DNA of 64,000 nucleotides from Terrimonas sp. (lineage in GTDB: Bacteria > Bacteroidota > Bacteroidia > Chitinophagales > Chitinophagaceae). The stretch spans positions 124,001 through 188,000 of the forward strand of contig NZ_QCZJ01000005.1 in assembly GCF_003075435.1 (NCBI RefSeq), written 5' to 3'. Position 1 is the first letter of the stretch, and each line of letters begins with the position of its first letter. Under the pieces are notes generated by a model, which searched no databases, was not told where the DNA came from, and saw only the letters and a program-made list of their open reading frames with translations. Shown in pieces: positions 9,496 through 17,266 of the stretch. The translations under genes and the position numbers were made by a program.

Positions 9496-11001
9496 ATGAA
9501 CAATAGTATAAAAAACTTTATTGCCCTTTTTAGCATTTTGATGATTGTTTCCTGTAAAACGGAAAAGAAAGCTACAGAAGTGTTTGTAGGAGAACCTACC
9601 GGGGTGAAGTTGGAAGCAATGGGAGCCGAATTAGACCCGCATTTTTTTTCTCAGAACCTTACGCGCAATGATGGCGCCAAAGCGGAAGACTGGCAACATG
9701 TGGTAAAGCGTGTTAAAGACATGCAGCTACAGAAGTTCAGGGTTATGGTATTGCCCCAATGGTTTGAACCGGTGAATGATAATAGTGATCCGCAGCAGGC
9801 AGATATCGGCAGGTTTACATTCAACTCACCTGAGATGCAATCTTTGTATAGAGTGCTTGATCTGGCACAGGAGCAAAATATGTCTGTATGCATTGTGGTA
9901 TGGGGATGCCCGGTATATGTATCCCTGCTGGATAAGCAATATGACTATGTAAAAACCTCTTTTATGGCCGATCAAACGAAGAAGAATGTATGGATAACAG
10001 GGCCGACTGATTATGATGAATGGGCGGAAAATTATTCCGTGTTGATCAAACATCTTATAGAAGACAGGAAATATACCTGCGTAAACGAGATTACCCCGAT
10101 GAATGAACCTGATGGTGGCCCATTGCTTACTGCGGAGGAGTATATAAAAATGGCGAAGGTGCTGGATGCACGGTTTAAAAAAGACGGTGTTCGTGATAAG
10201 GTGAAGTTTAACCTGTCAGACAATACCGATACCCGTACTTTTTACCTGGAGGATTGTGCTAAAAACCTGTCCAATGAAGCCGATATATTCAACTCACACA
10301 CCTATATATTCGGCTATGATACACCGAACGATAGCATCTTTAAATGGGAAAAAAATAATGTGAACATTGCAGCCAGTGCCGGAAAAAAGCATTTGGTCGG
10401 TGAGTTTGGCTCTAACCAAACGGTAGGGGCTACACGACAAAAGGATATTGACCGCTATGAGCGTGGTGTATTGATGACCCGCCTGGTGCTGAACTTTTTT
10501 AACGCCGGGGCTTCGGGTGTAAGCTATTGGAGTTTGATTGATCAGTATTATGGAAAGGATGCAGATTATGTGCAGATGCAACAACTTGGTTTGTGGAAAT
10601 ATGTAAAAGCGGCATATAAAACAGACTCTACATACGAGAGCATACAGCAGGATTATGAAGTACGTCCTCAATATTATTCATATACTTTATTAACACGTTT
10701 TCTGAAACCCGGCGCTGAAATTCATCCTGTCAATCTGCATGATGATTTTGCTATAGGCTCTGCATTTAAAGGCACGGATGGAAAATGGGTTTATGTATTT
10801 GCCAATGGCACTGATGCACAAAAATCATTGTTGGTCTCCAACCCGGCGGCAGAAGGGAAATTTGAGGTATACCGGTACGAGGAAAATAAATTACCTGTTA
10901 ATGGAGAACTTATTATTTCAACCGAACATGCAACAACTGATAAAGGCAAACTAAATATCAATATAAGTGCCAATTCCGTTGTCCTTTGCAAGCAACAATA
11001 A
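9496..11001 (+). CDS. Clan GH-A glycoside hydrolase lipoprotein, family uncertain
   Basis: 501 residues with a lipoprotein signal (LMIVSC, Cys 20). The catalytic domain is a TIM barrel with acid/base Glu204 in TPMNEPDG and nucleophile Glu303 in LVGEFGS, spaced as in clan A retaining enzymes. YWSLIDQYYG near residues 345-355 and a C-terminal beta-domain (about 400-501, ending SANSVVLCKQQ) resemble the layout of GH30 and GH39 enzymes. GH5-like is also possible. By position it should act on a mannan-type oligosaccharide in the periplasm or at the outer membrane. The gene sits 43 nt after gmhA and 9 nt before the permease, so it is part of the same operon. Confidence 0.7.
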   Translation: MNNSIKNFIALFSILMIVSCKTEKKATEVFVGEPTGVKLEAMGAELDPHFFSQNLTRNDGAKAEDWQHVVKRVKDMQLQKFRVMVLPQWFEPVNDNSDPQQADIGRFTFNSPEMQSLYRVLDLAQEQNMSVCIVVWGCPVYVSLLDKQYDYVKTSFMADQTKKNVWITGPTDYDEWAENYSVLIKHLIEDRKYTCVNEITPMNEPDGGPLLTAEEYIKMAKVLDARFKKDGVRDKVKFNLSDNTDTRTFYLEDCAKNLSNEADIFNSHTYIFGYDTPNDSIFKWEKNNVNIAASAGKKHLVGEFGSNQTVGATRQKDIDRYERGVLMTRLVLNFFNAGASGVSYWSLIDQYYGKDADYVQMQQLGLWKYVKAAYKTDSTYESIQQDYEVRPQYYSYTLLTRFLKPGAEIHPVNLHDDFAIGSAFKGTDGKWVYVFANGTDAQKSLLVSNPAAEGKFEVYRYEENKLPVNGELIISTEHATTDKGKLNINISANSVVLCKQQ

Positions 11002-11010
11002 ACGATCATT

Positions 11011-12180
11011 ATGGATCAGAAAAAAAATGGTACAGGAATATTGCCTGTGATGTTTGGTTTTTTCATCATGGGATTTATCGATATTATTGGCATAACCACC
11101 AATTATGTAAAGAATGATTTTAAAGGATTAAGTGATACGGTTGTAAATCTTATTTCGCTTTCCTGCTTCTTTTGGTTTTTGGTACTTTCTATACCCACCG
11201 GTATAATGCTGAATAAACTGGGCAGAAAGAAAACCGTGGTGATTAGTTTTTTAGTTCATGCTGTTGCCATGGTAGTGCCTTTTTTCTACTATGACTTTGC
11301 TTTTGTATTAGTCTGCTTTGGATTGGTTGGCATTGGTAATACAATGTTGCAGGTAGCATTGAATCCTTTAGTAACAAATGTGGTTAAAAAGGAAAGACTT
11401 GCGGGTACGCTTACCTTGGGACAGTTTGTAAAAGCCATCAGTTCGTTATCAGGTCCTATACTGGCAGCCTGGTTAGCAGGTAGTGTGTATGGCTGGAGGA
11501 TGCTATTCCCGGTCTATTCCATTCTTTCTTTGCTGGCAATGCTCTGGTTGTGGCTCACGCCTATTCAGGAAGATAAGACTGAGCAGCAGCACATTACTGT
11601 TAAAAGTACCTTCTCTTTACTGAAGGATCGTTACATACTTGTTTTTTTTATAGGAATACTGGTATTGGTGGGTGTGGATGTTGGTATGAATATCACCTTT
11701 CCGAAATTCCTTATGCAGGATTGCGGGCTGGAACTGGGCAAAGCGGGAATGGGCAACAGCGTTTATTTTTTTGCAAGAACCATTGGCGCATTTACAGGAG
11801 GATTGCTGATGATGCGTTTTCCCGAAAGTAAGTTTTATAAGTATAGTGTTTATATTGGATTAGCGGGGCTGTTATTGATGCTGGTTAGCAAAAATATTAT
11901 CGTTGTATTTGCAGGCGTTTCTATTTTTGGACTGGGTTATTCCAATCTTTTCTCTATTATTTTTTCTCTTGCATTAAAATATCTGCCTAAACAAATCAAT
12001 GAGGTATCCGCCTTGCTTATTATTGGGGTGAGTGGTGGTGCTGTGCTGCCGCCGGTGCTGGGTATTGCTACCGATATAACAGGAACGCAATGGGCCGGTA
12101 TTGCAGCAATTGCTATTGTTTGGCTGTATATGGTATGGCTTATTAAAAAGGTGAATTCAATTGGTGCAAAAAGCAGTTAA
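11011..12180 (+). CDS. MFS sugar permease, FHS/FucP-like
   Basis: 389 residues with about twelve hydrophobic segments. The loop motif NKLGRKK between helices 2 and 3 and the GIGNTMLQVALNPLV signature in helix 4 are typical of the fucose/glucose/galactose-proton symporter (FHS) branch of the major facilitator superfamily. It should carry a sugar or disaccharide released by the periplasmic glycosidases across the inner membrane. It starts 9 nt after the clan A hydrolase. A mannose or mannobiose substrate is inferred from neighbours only. Confidence 0.85.
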   Translation: MDQKKNGTGILPVMFGFFIMGFIDIIGITTNYVKNDFKGLSDTVVNLISLSCFFWFLVLSIPTGIMLNKLGRKKTVVISFLVHAVAMVVPFFYYDFAFVLVCFGLVGIGNTMLQVALNPLVTNVVKKERLAGTLTLGQFVKAISSLSGPILAAWLAGSVYGWRMLFPVYSILSLLAMLWLWLTPIQEDKTEQQHITVKSTFSLLKDRYILVFFIGILVLVGVDVGMNITFPKFLMQDCGLELGKAGMGNSVYFFARTIGAFTGGLLMMRFPESKFYKYSVYIGLAGLLLMLVSKNIIVVFAGVSIFGLGYSNLFSIIFSLALKYLPKQINEVSALLIIGVSGGAVLPPVLGIATDITGTQWAGIAAIAIVWLYMVWLIKKVNSIGAKSS

Positions 12181-12277
12181 GTTTTACTGGCAGTGCCTGC
12201 GGCATCCACAAACAAAACGAGAAGTGATATAGTTATGATAAACAATATCGTCAAAATAAAACTAAAAAAATATACGG

Positions 12278-14320
12278 ATGAAAAAGACCTGGTATAATCT
12301 GCTACTGATATTGATATTTCCTATAGGGTTGATTGCCCAGGGAACAACGAATATTAAAACCGTAAATACAGATGTAGATGTTTGGATTAAAAAGAGCTTT
12401 GCTAAAAAAGCAATTCCTCCTTTTTCATTTGTGTATAACGGAAAATCATCAGCAACATTTATAACCAAATGGGGGTATAGTGTTACAAAGAAAGCACCAG
12501 GAGAAGCTGGTGTATTACATTATGAGTTTAATTACCAGGAACCGGGGAATGGTTTGCTCGTTACCTGTGACGTAAAAGGATTCGCCAACTTTAATGCAGT
12601 GGAATGGGTATTAAGGTTTAAAAATAATGCATCAGCGCAATCAGGCATTATTGAGCAGGTAAAAGCTACTGATTTGAACTTTGTATATGAAAAAGGGCAG
12701 GTGCCTGATGTGCATTATGCTGATGGAAGTTATGCAGCTAAAGAAGATTTTCGCCCGCGGCTGCAGCAGATGACTGCTGGCGCCGAATTAAAAATGGTTC
12801 CTGAAGAAGGTCGCTCATCACAAAAAAGTTTTCCTTTTTTTAATATTGCTTTTACTGAAAATACAGGAGTGATGGTAGCTATTGGCTGGACAGGCACCTG
12901 GTTTGCTTCTATACAGCAAAAACAGGCGCAGCAATTGTCGCTTGCTACCGGAATGGAACATTTGCGGACTTATTTGAATCCCGGTGAAACCATAAGAACA
13001 CCATCTACAGCGATGTTATTCTGGAAGGGTAACAATCGATTTACGGGTCATAATAAATTCAGGCGTTTTATACTGGCACATCATACGCCTAAAATAAATG
13101 GACAAATAGCCCGGTACCCCATATCCAACAGTTTTAATTATGGCGACCCGGCGCCCTGTAATGAATACACCTGTATGACTGCTGATTATGGAGTGGCGCT
13201 CATAAAACGGTACAAGCAATTTAAATTGGTATCTGAAGTATTCTGGTTAGATGCAGGATGGTATAAACATTCAGGAGAGGCTCCGCAAAAAAACTGGGCT
13301 AATACTGTTGGCAACTGGAGTGTTGACTCAACGCGTTTTCCCGGGGGGTTGGGAGAAATTGCTGATGAAGTTCATAAAGCAGGTGCAAAGTTTATGTTGT
13401 GGTTTGAACCTGAGCGTGTAATGAAAAACTCTGATTGGGCCAGTCAACATCCTGAGTGGATGTTAAACGCAAGTGATGCTCATGATGCGTTTTTGTTTGA
13501 TTTGGGAAATACTGAAGCAAGGCAATGGCTTTGTAAAACAATGGGTAAACTAATAGAGGATAATAAGGTTGATTATTACCGGCAGGACTTTAATATGCAG
13601 GTTGATATTTTCTGGAAAAATAATGACAAACCTGACCGTGAGGGCATTTCGGAAATACGTTACATAGAGGGCTTGTATGCGTATTGGGATTATTTGTTGA
13701 AACGCTTTCCGGAAATGATTATTGATAATTGTGCAAGCGGAGGCAGACGTATTGATCTTGAAACCACATCGCGCAGCGCTCCTCTCTGGAGAACAGATTA
13801 TAACTATGGGGAACCTGTAGGATATCAGAGTCATACTTACGGACTGGAATTGTATTTGCCTCTGCATGGAACGGGCACACATAAAACTGATAAATTTTCA
13901 TTCAGGTCAAGTTTAGGTACTGCTATTGTATATAACTGGAAGATAACCGAAAGCAGTGGTAATATAAATGAAATGCAGGCATGCCAGGCTGAATTTAAAA
14001 AAGTACGACCTTTTTTTTACGAGGACTATTACCCGCTTACCGGCACTGAACAAACAACTGCCAATAATATTTGGCTGGCATACCAATTACATCGCCCGTC
14101 GGATGACAGTGGCTATATTGTTGCTTTCCGCCGTGAAGAAGCCACATCTGAAACCTGCATCGTAAAATTGCAGGGACTTCAACCACAAAAAAAGTATACG
14201 CTTACAAATGAAGATACCGGGGAGATAGCGAAAAAAACGGGTGCAGAACTTTCTTCAGGGTTTACGTTAGTGTTAAAAGAACGCCGGTCATCGTTATTAT
14301 TAAGATTGGGAGTTGAGTAA
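12278..14320 (+). CDS. GH36 alpha-galactosidase, secreted
   Basis: 680 residues with a signal peptide (MKKTWYNLLLILIFPIGLIAQ). An N-terminal beta-sandwich precedes a TIM barrel holding FWLDAGWY (about 322-329), MLWFEPERV (about 373-381), nucleophile Asp437 in YYRQDFNM and IDNCASGGRRID followed by LWRTDY with the acid/base Asp. These are the family 36 signatures, and a C-terminal beta-domain closes the protein. It removes alpha-1,6-galactose side chains, which fits galactomannan or galactoglucomannan together with the GH2 enzyme upstream. The 97-nt gap before it holds no terminator I can see, and the operon ends here with the hairpin at 14410. Confidence 0.92.
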   Translation: MKKTWYNLLLILIFPIGLIAQGTTNIKTVNTDVDVWIKKSFAKKAIPPFSFVYNGKSSATFITKWGYSVTKKAPGEAGVLHYEFNYQEPGNGLLVTCDVKGFANFNAVEWVLRFKNNASAQSGIIEQVKATDLNFVYEKGQVPDVHYADGSYAAKEDFRPRLQQMTAGAELKMVPEEGRSSQKSFPFFNIAFTENTGVMVAIGWTGTWFASIQQKQAQQLSLATGMEHLRTYLNPGETIRTPSTAMLFWKGNNRFTGHNKFRRFILAHHTPKINGQIARYPISNSFNYGDPAPCNEYTCMTADYGVALIKRYKQFKLVSEVFWLDAGWYKHSGEAPQKNWANTVGNWSVDSTRFPGGLGEIADEVHKAGAKFMLWFEPERVMKNSDWASQHPEWMLNASDAHDAFLFDLGNTEARQWLCKTMGKLIEDNKVDYYRQDFNMQVDIFWKNNDKPDREGISEIRYIEGLYAYWDYLLKRFPEMIIDNCASGGRRIDLETTSRSAPLWRTDYNYGEPVGYQSHTYGLELYLPLHGTGTHKTDKFSFRSSLGTAIVYNWKITESSGNINEMQACQAEFKKVRPFFYEDYYPLTGTEQTTANNIWLAYQLHRPSDDSGYIVAFRREEATSETCIVKLQGLQPQKKYTLTNEDTGEIAKKTGAELSSGFTLVLKERRSSLLLRLGVE

Positions 14321-14409
14321 GCCGGGTTTGAGGTGTCATATATAAAATGAAAAAGTTGAACTGATAAAAAATTATGGATAAGTGAGGCGAAATAATTTAT
14401 GTGTAGTAA

Positions 14410-14445
14410 TGCAAAAACCGTTGATAAACCCAGCGGTTTTTTGCA
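14410..14445 (+). terminator. Rho-independent-type terminator after the GH36 gene
   Basis: The arms tgcaaaaaccg (14410-14420) and cggttttttgca (14434-14445) pair with one bulged T, and the stem continues inward through the cgttg/cagcg pairing around a small loop. It lies 90 nt after the alpha-galactosidase stop, with T-rich sequence downstream. Reading both strands, it could also work in reverse. Confidence 0.65.
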
Positions 14446-14456
14446 TTTTATTATTT

Positions 14457-14605
14457 TGGTTCTCCGAAGTGTTTTTGCTCCAATCCTTTTGTGCATAAGC
14501 TGAACACTGCGAGGCATGCTCACGCCTCTGCAACATCTTCCTTATGTGGTGCGTTTTAATTACAACTTTTGATTCTCCACTTGTCGCGGAGAATTCTCGC
14601 TTACA
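14457..14605 (+). repeat. Dispersed intergenic repeat, copy 1
   Basis: About 150 bp that align with 44796-44959 in the same direction and with 62561-62722 in reverse complement. The best conserved blocks are atcttccttat.tggt, gcgttttaatta and ctttgattc.c, followed by a GC-rich cgcggag element; the left part shares gaggcatgctca with copy 2. There is no open frame of note and no transposase. It is noncoding, possibly a MITE-like or decayed mobile element (inference). It fills most of the 639-nt gap between the GH36 gene and the PLP enzyme, together with the riboswitch. Confidence 0.75.
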
Positions 14606-14641
14606 AAAGACTGCGATGAAAAAGAAAAACATGGAAAAAAA

Positions 14642-14674
14642 CTTGTCCGGGAAAATAAAATGATTATACCTTTG
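14642..14674 (+). promoter_or_regulatory. Candidate promoter of the SAM-I leader
   Basis: CTTG at 14642-14645, a 21-nt spacer, then TACCTTTG at 14667-14674, matching the Bacteroidota primary-sigma pattern (TTTG, about 20 nt, TAnnTTTG). Transcription would begin near 14681, about 25 nt before the riboswitch aptamer. Confidence 0.55.
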
Positions 14675-14706
14675 CCGCAGTTCTTTACTGCACAAAGTGC
14701 AAAATA

Positions 14707-14820
14707 CTTATCAAGAAAGGTGGAGGGTAATGGCCCTGCGAAGCCTTGGCAACCTCCTTTGATACACTTGTATTAAAGGGAAGGTGCCAATTCCATCACG
14801 CCACAGGCGTGAGAGATAAG
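14707..14820 (+). ncRNA. SAM-I (S-box) riboswitch aptamer
   Basis: P1 is cttatc (14707-14712) with gataag (14815-14820). The core runs AAGAAAGGTGGAGGG, TGGCCC, TGCGAAGCC, TTGGCAACC, then AAGGTGCCAATTCC and GAGAGATAAG, which are the invariant blocks of the S-box family. P4 is cacgcc-aca-ggcgtg. The aptamer binds S-adenosylmethionine and normally switches expression off when SAM is plentiful. The terminator at 14860-14892 provides the expression platform and the PLP enzyme at 14960 is the controlled gene. Confidence 0.93.
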
Positions 14821-14859
14821 CCAGATTCACAGCTCAGAAAATAGAATATAACTATATTG

Positions 14860-14892
14860 AAAGCTCGTCTGATTTATCGGACGAGCTTTTTT
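14860..14892 (+). terminator. Riboswitch-controlled intrinsic terminator
   Basis: Arms aaagctcgtc (14860-14869) and gacgagcttt (14880-14889) form a perfect 10-bp stem with a 10-nt loop, followed by a run of T. It lies 40 nt after the SAM-I aptamer and 68 nt before the PLP enzyme start, the expected place for a transcription-terminating platform. Confidence 0.9.
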
Positions 14893-14959
14893 GTTGCTGT
14901 CCGCTCATCTTTTTGGTAAGTATTATCAATTACATTTTAAACTATTAAAAACTAAAAAG

Positions 14960-16150
14960 ATGAGCAACATTGTAACAGAACTCCTTCACAGTATTCCTGC
15001 AGATCCTTTAACAGGTGCGGTCTCTATACCCATTTATCAAACAAGCACTTTTGTGCAGGACGCACCGGGTGTAAATAAAGGTTATGATTATGCCCGCAGC
15101 GGAAATCCTACAAGAGCAGCGTTGGAAACACTGATCGCCGGCATAGAAAAAGGAGCTGCAGGCGCGGCTTTTGCAAGCGGTTTGGCTGCCATTGACGCGG
15201 TAATAAAACTGCTTGAAGCCGGCGATGAGATCCTCGCGGTTGATGATATTTACGGCGGCGCTTTCCGGTTGTTTACACAGGTGTATCAAAAGTTTGGCAT
15301 TACGGTGCGTTATGTTGATACTACCGTTGCAGAAAATGTGCTAAATGCCATCACTGCTAAAACAAAACTTATCTGGCTTGAAACACCTACAAACCCCACA
15401 CTTAAAATATCGGATATTGAGGCTATTGCTAAAATCGCGAAAGCCAATCACATTTTGCTTTGTGTAGATAACACCTTCGCTTCGCCGGCGCTGCAACTTC
15501 CAATCACTCTGGGCGCAGATATAGTTGTGCATTCGGCTACCAAATATCTCGGAGGTCATAGCGACCTGATAGCAGGACTTGTTATTACAAAAGAAAAAGC
15601 GTTGGGCGATAAGATAAAATTTATTCAAAATGCCAGCGGTGCTGTTCTGTCACCATTCGACAGCTGGCTGGTGATCCGTGGTATAGAAACGCTGCACCTG
15701 CGGGTTAAGCAACATTGCGCGAATGCGCAGGCCGTAGCAGAATTTTTGCAATCACACCCGGCTGTAAGTAAAGTATACTATCCCGGGTTGAAAGATCATT
15801 TTAATCATGGTATTGCAGCAAGACAGGCAAAGGGTTTTGGCGGAATAGTTTCTTTTATTTTGAAAGAAGATACTGTTGAAGCTGCCAATGCTTTTGTAAC
15901 GGCTACAACATATTTTAAATTGGCAGAAAGTCTTGGTGGTGTAAAAAGCCTGTTATGTCACCCCGCACAAATGACACATAAATCTATACCGGAAGAAATA
16001 CGAAGAGCCTCCGGCGTTGCAGATAGTCTTATACGCTTAAGTGTTGGATTAGAAGATGCAGATGACCTGGTTGATGATTTAAGCAATGCCTTTAAGAAAA
16101 GTAAAATCAGTACTGACAAAAAAACATTTGCACAAGCATTGTCTTTTTAA
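14960..16150 (+). CDS. Cys/Met-metabolism PLP enzyme (cystathionine gamma-synthase/lyase family)
   Basis: 396 residues from the ATG after the terminator; an in-frame start at 14891 would lie inside the terminator and is rejected. Family marks are SGNPTRAALE (about 47-56), FASGLAAIDA, DDIYGG, ETPTNPTLKI (about 141-150), DNTFASP, and SATKYLGGHSD with the PLP-binding Lys195. The enzyme is a cytoplasmic trans-sulfuration or gamma-elimination enzyme; cystathionine gamma-synthase, cystathionine lyase and methionine gamma-lyase cannot be separated by eye. Control by a SAM-sensing leader argues for a biosynthetic role in methionine supply (MetB-like). It appears monocistronic. Confidence 0.9.
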   Translation: MSNIVTELLHSIPADPLTGAVSIPIYQTSTFVQDAPGVNKGYDYARSGNPTRAALETLIAGIEKGAAGAAFASGLAAIDAVIKLLEAGDEILAVDDIYGGAFRLFTQVYQKFGITVRYVDTTVAENVLNAITAKTKLIWLETPTNPTLKISDIEAIAKIAKANHILLCVDNTFASPALQLPITLGADIVVHSATKYLGGHSDLIAGLVITKEKALGDKIKFIQNASGAVLSPFDSWLVIRGIETLHLRVKQHCANAQAVAEFLQSHPAVSKVYYPGLKDHFNHGIAARQAKGFGGIVSFILKEDTVEAANAFVTATTYFKLAESLGGVKSLLCHPAQMTHKSIPEEIRRASGVADSLIRLSVGLEDADDLVDDLSNAFKKSKISTDKKTFAQALSF

Positions 16151-16210
16151 GTTGATACAATATGTTTACAATAGCAGGAAAATTTTTTTTTTGAAAAAAC
16201 GAAACAAAAA

Positions 16211-16247
16211 ATTGTTTTATCTAAATAGTCTATTACTTTTGTGGACA
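16211..16247 (+). promoter_or_regulatory. Candidate promoter with degenerate copy of the AGTCTAY-N7-GTAGACT palindrome (site A)
   Basis: ATTG (16211-16214), a 19-nt spacer and TACTTTTG (16234-16241) form a plausible promoter. The -7 box lies inside AGTCTAT-N7-GTGGACA (16227-16247), which keeps the left arm and the 7-nt spacer of the palindrome seen at 16698, 31913 and 33245, but has two changes in the right arm. It lies 61 nt after the PLP enzyme. The next 1 kb has no gene, so the promoter would feed into the leader of the TonB cluster. Confidence 0.45.
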
Positions 16248-16430
16248 ATTATTAAATTTATTCGAAAGTGATTGCTTTTACTTTACGTCGTGTATGTTGT
16301 TGCAATTGAGCTAATGCGTTTGCATTGTTGCAAATAACGAGTTGAGATTTCTCCGGCTTTAATAAACCACCACCATTTATTCCGCCGAAATTTTATACGT
16401 ACCCGCAAGGGTAAATATTATTTTATTTTT

Positions 16431-16501
16431 CTGGAGCCCCCTGCAGGGTTCAGAATATTATGGTGGTCATATATTTGGTAACCTCCGGTAGCGGGGCTTC
16501 A
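16431..16501. other. Long-range hairpin in the gene-free stretch 16151-17266
   Basis: The segments ctggagcccc and ggggcttcag pair in 9 of 10 positions across about 50 nt of intervening sequence that contains a further small palindrome (cctgcagg). A-rich sequence follows the right arm and T-rich sequence precedes the left, so it is not a normal terminator on the plus strand. The rest of the 1.1-kb gap between the PLP enzyme and the TonB receptor holds the promoter-like sites at 16211 and 16698, the S-box-like aptamer at 16786 and a hairpin at 17205; no coding frame was recognised. Confidence 0.4.
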
Positions 16502-16697
16502 GAAAAAAAATACATCCATTTTGATAGTGAGTAAAAGGTGAAGTTAGTATATCTGTGAGTAGAATAGGTCAATAGAATGTTAATCAGGTTATACCGCGGG
16601 CATAAGCCTGTTTTACTTTACATTATCAGATAAAATTATGAAACTTTACGTGAGCAGATTGTGTTTGATAACAGGAGTATATGATACAAAAAATATA

Positions 16698-16755
16698 AGT
16701 CTACAAAAATAGTAGACTAAAAATTTGGAAGTAATTTGTTAACGCTTTAGCTTTG
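16698..16755 (+). promoter_or_regulatory. Promoter with perfect AGTCTAC-N7-GTAGACT operator (site B)
   Basis: The palindrome occupies 16698-16718 with perfect 7-bp arms and a 7-nt A/T spacer. Immediately after it come TTTG (16724-16727), a 20-nt spacer and TAGCTTTG (16748-16755), a near-ideal Bacteroidota promoter. Transcription should start near 16762 and run into the S-box-like aptamer 24 nt further on. The operator abuts the upstream side of the -33 box, a position suited to an activator or to a repressor that blocks polymerase. The regulator is not encoded in the window as far as I can tell. Confidence 0.75.
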
Positions 16756-16785
16756 CACCATCTAATTAATCACCACCATTAGTTA

Positions 16786-16897
16786 GTTAATTTATAAAGA
16801 AGAAGGGAGAGTCAGGCTCTGTGAACTTCTGGCAACTTCCGGCATCCGGATAAGTGCCTAACCTGGTCTAAACAATATTTAGAAACTATAAATTGAC
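16786..16897 (+). ncRNA. S-box-like (SAM-I variant) riboswitch upstream of the TonB cluster
   Basis: P1 is an 11-bp pairing of 16786-16796 (gttaatttata) with 16887-16897, one G-U included. Inside, AAGAAGAAGGGAGAG, GGCTCTGTGAACTTC and TGGCAACTT follow the order of the S-box core; a P3 hairpin tccgg-cat-ccgga comes next, then AAGTGCCTAA, a P4 hairpin tctaaa-caata-tttaga and AGAAACTATAA. Total size (112 nt) is close to the clear SAM-I aptamer at 14707 (114 nt). The blocks match element by element although the helices differ in sequence, as expected for a homologous fold. An AdoCbl or TPP riboswitch does not fit. No strong terminator follows at once, so the expression platform is unclear. Confidence 0.75.
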
Positions 16898-17204
16898 TAC
16901 ATCATGCAACCAGGGTCAAAATCCATTTATTTGATGTTCTGTAGCAAAATGCGATGTTAACGCAAACAGAATGATTGTGTACCGGCCTTGTCAATACAGG
17001 GCTCATGCATAGTATATATTCTTACTAAACTTTATTAATAAGTTATGTTTATGCACCTGCTTTACTGTGGGGCGCTATGTATTTGTCTTACTGGCTTTAA
17101 AATTTTCTTGTAATAACAAGGGCTGTCGATAATGTAATTTTTGTTTACCAAACAAGAATGAGGGATGTCTTTTTTATTGTAAAAAAAATGTTTGATTAAC
17201 CATT

Positions 17205-17243
17205 AAAATCAAATACCGTATATGATACACAGTATTTGATTTT
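17205..17243 (+). promoter_or_regulatory. 12-bp leader hairpin just before the TonB receptor
   Basis: Arms aaaatcaaatac (17205-17216) and gtatttgatttt (17232-17243) are perfectly complementary around a 15-nt loop and end 23 nt before the start codon. The right arm ends in TTTT, so it could be a weak terminator or a translation-controlling stem serving as the expression platform of the S-box-like leader. A smaller hairpin (ttctgt...tgcg/cgca...acagaa) lies at 16937-16971. Confidence 0.5.
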
Positions 17244-17266
17244 GCAACCAAAGCAAAAATAATTTT

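Noticed and set aside
14891-14959. Upstream in-frame start extending the PLP enzyme by 23 residues
   Set aside because: It overlaps the T-run of the riboswitch terminator; the MSNIVTELL start gives the normal family length.
16786-16897. Cobalamin or TPP riboswitch, considered because a TonB receptor follows
   Set aside because: The element lacks the B12-box and the TPP CTGAGA core, while its order of helices and the GGCAAC and GTGC-AA blocks follow the S-box.
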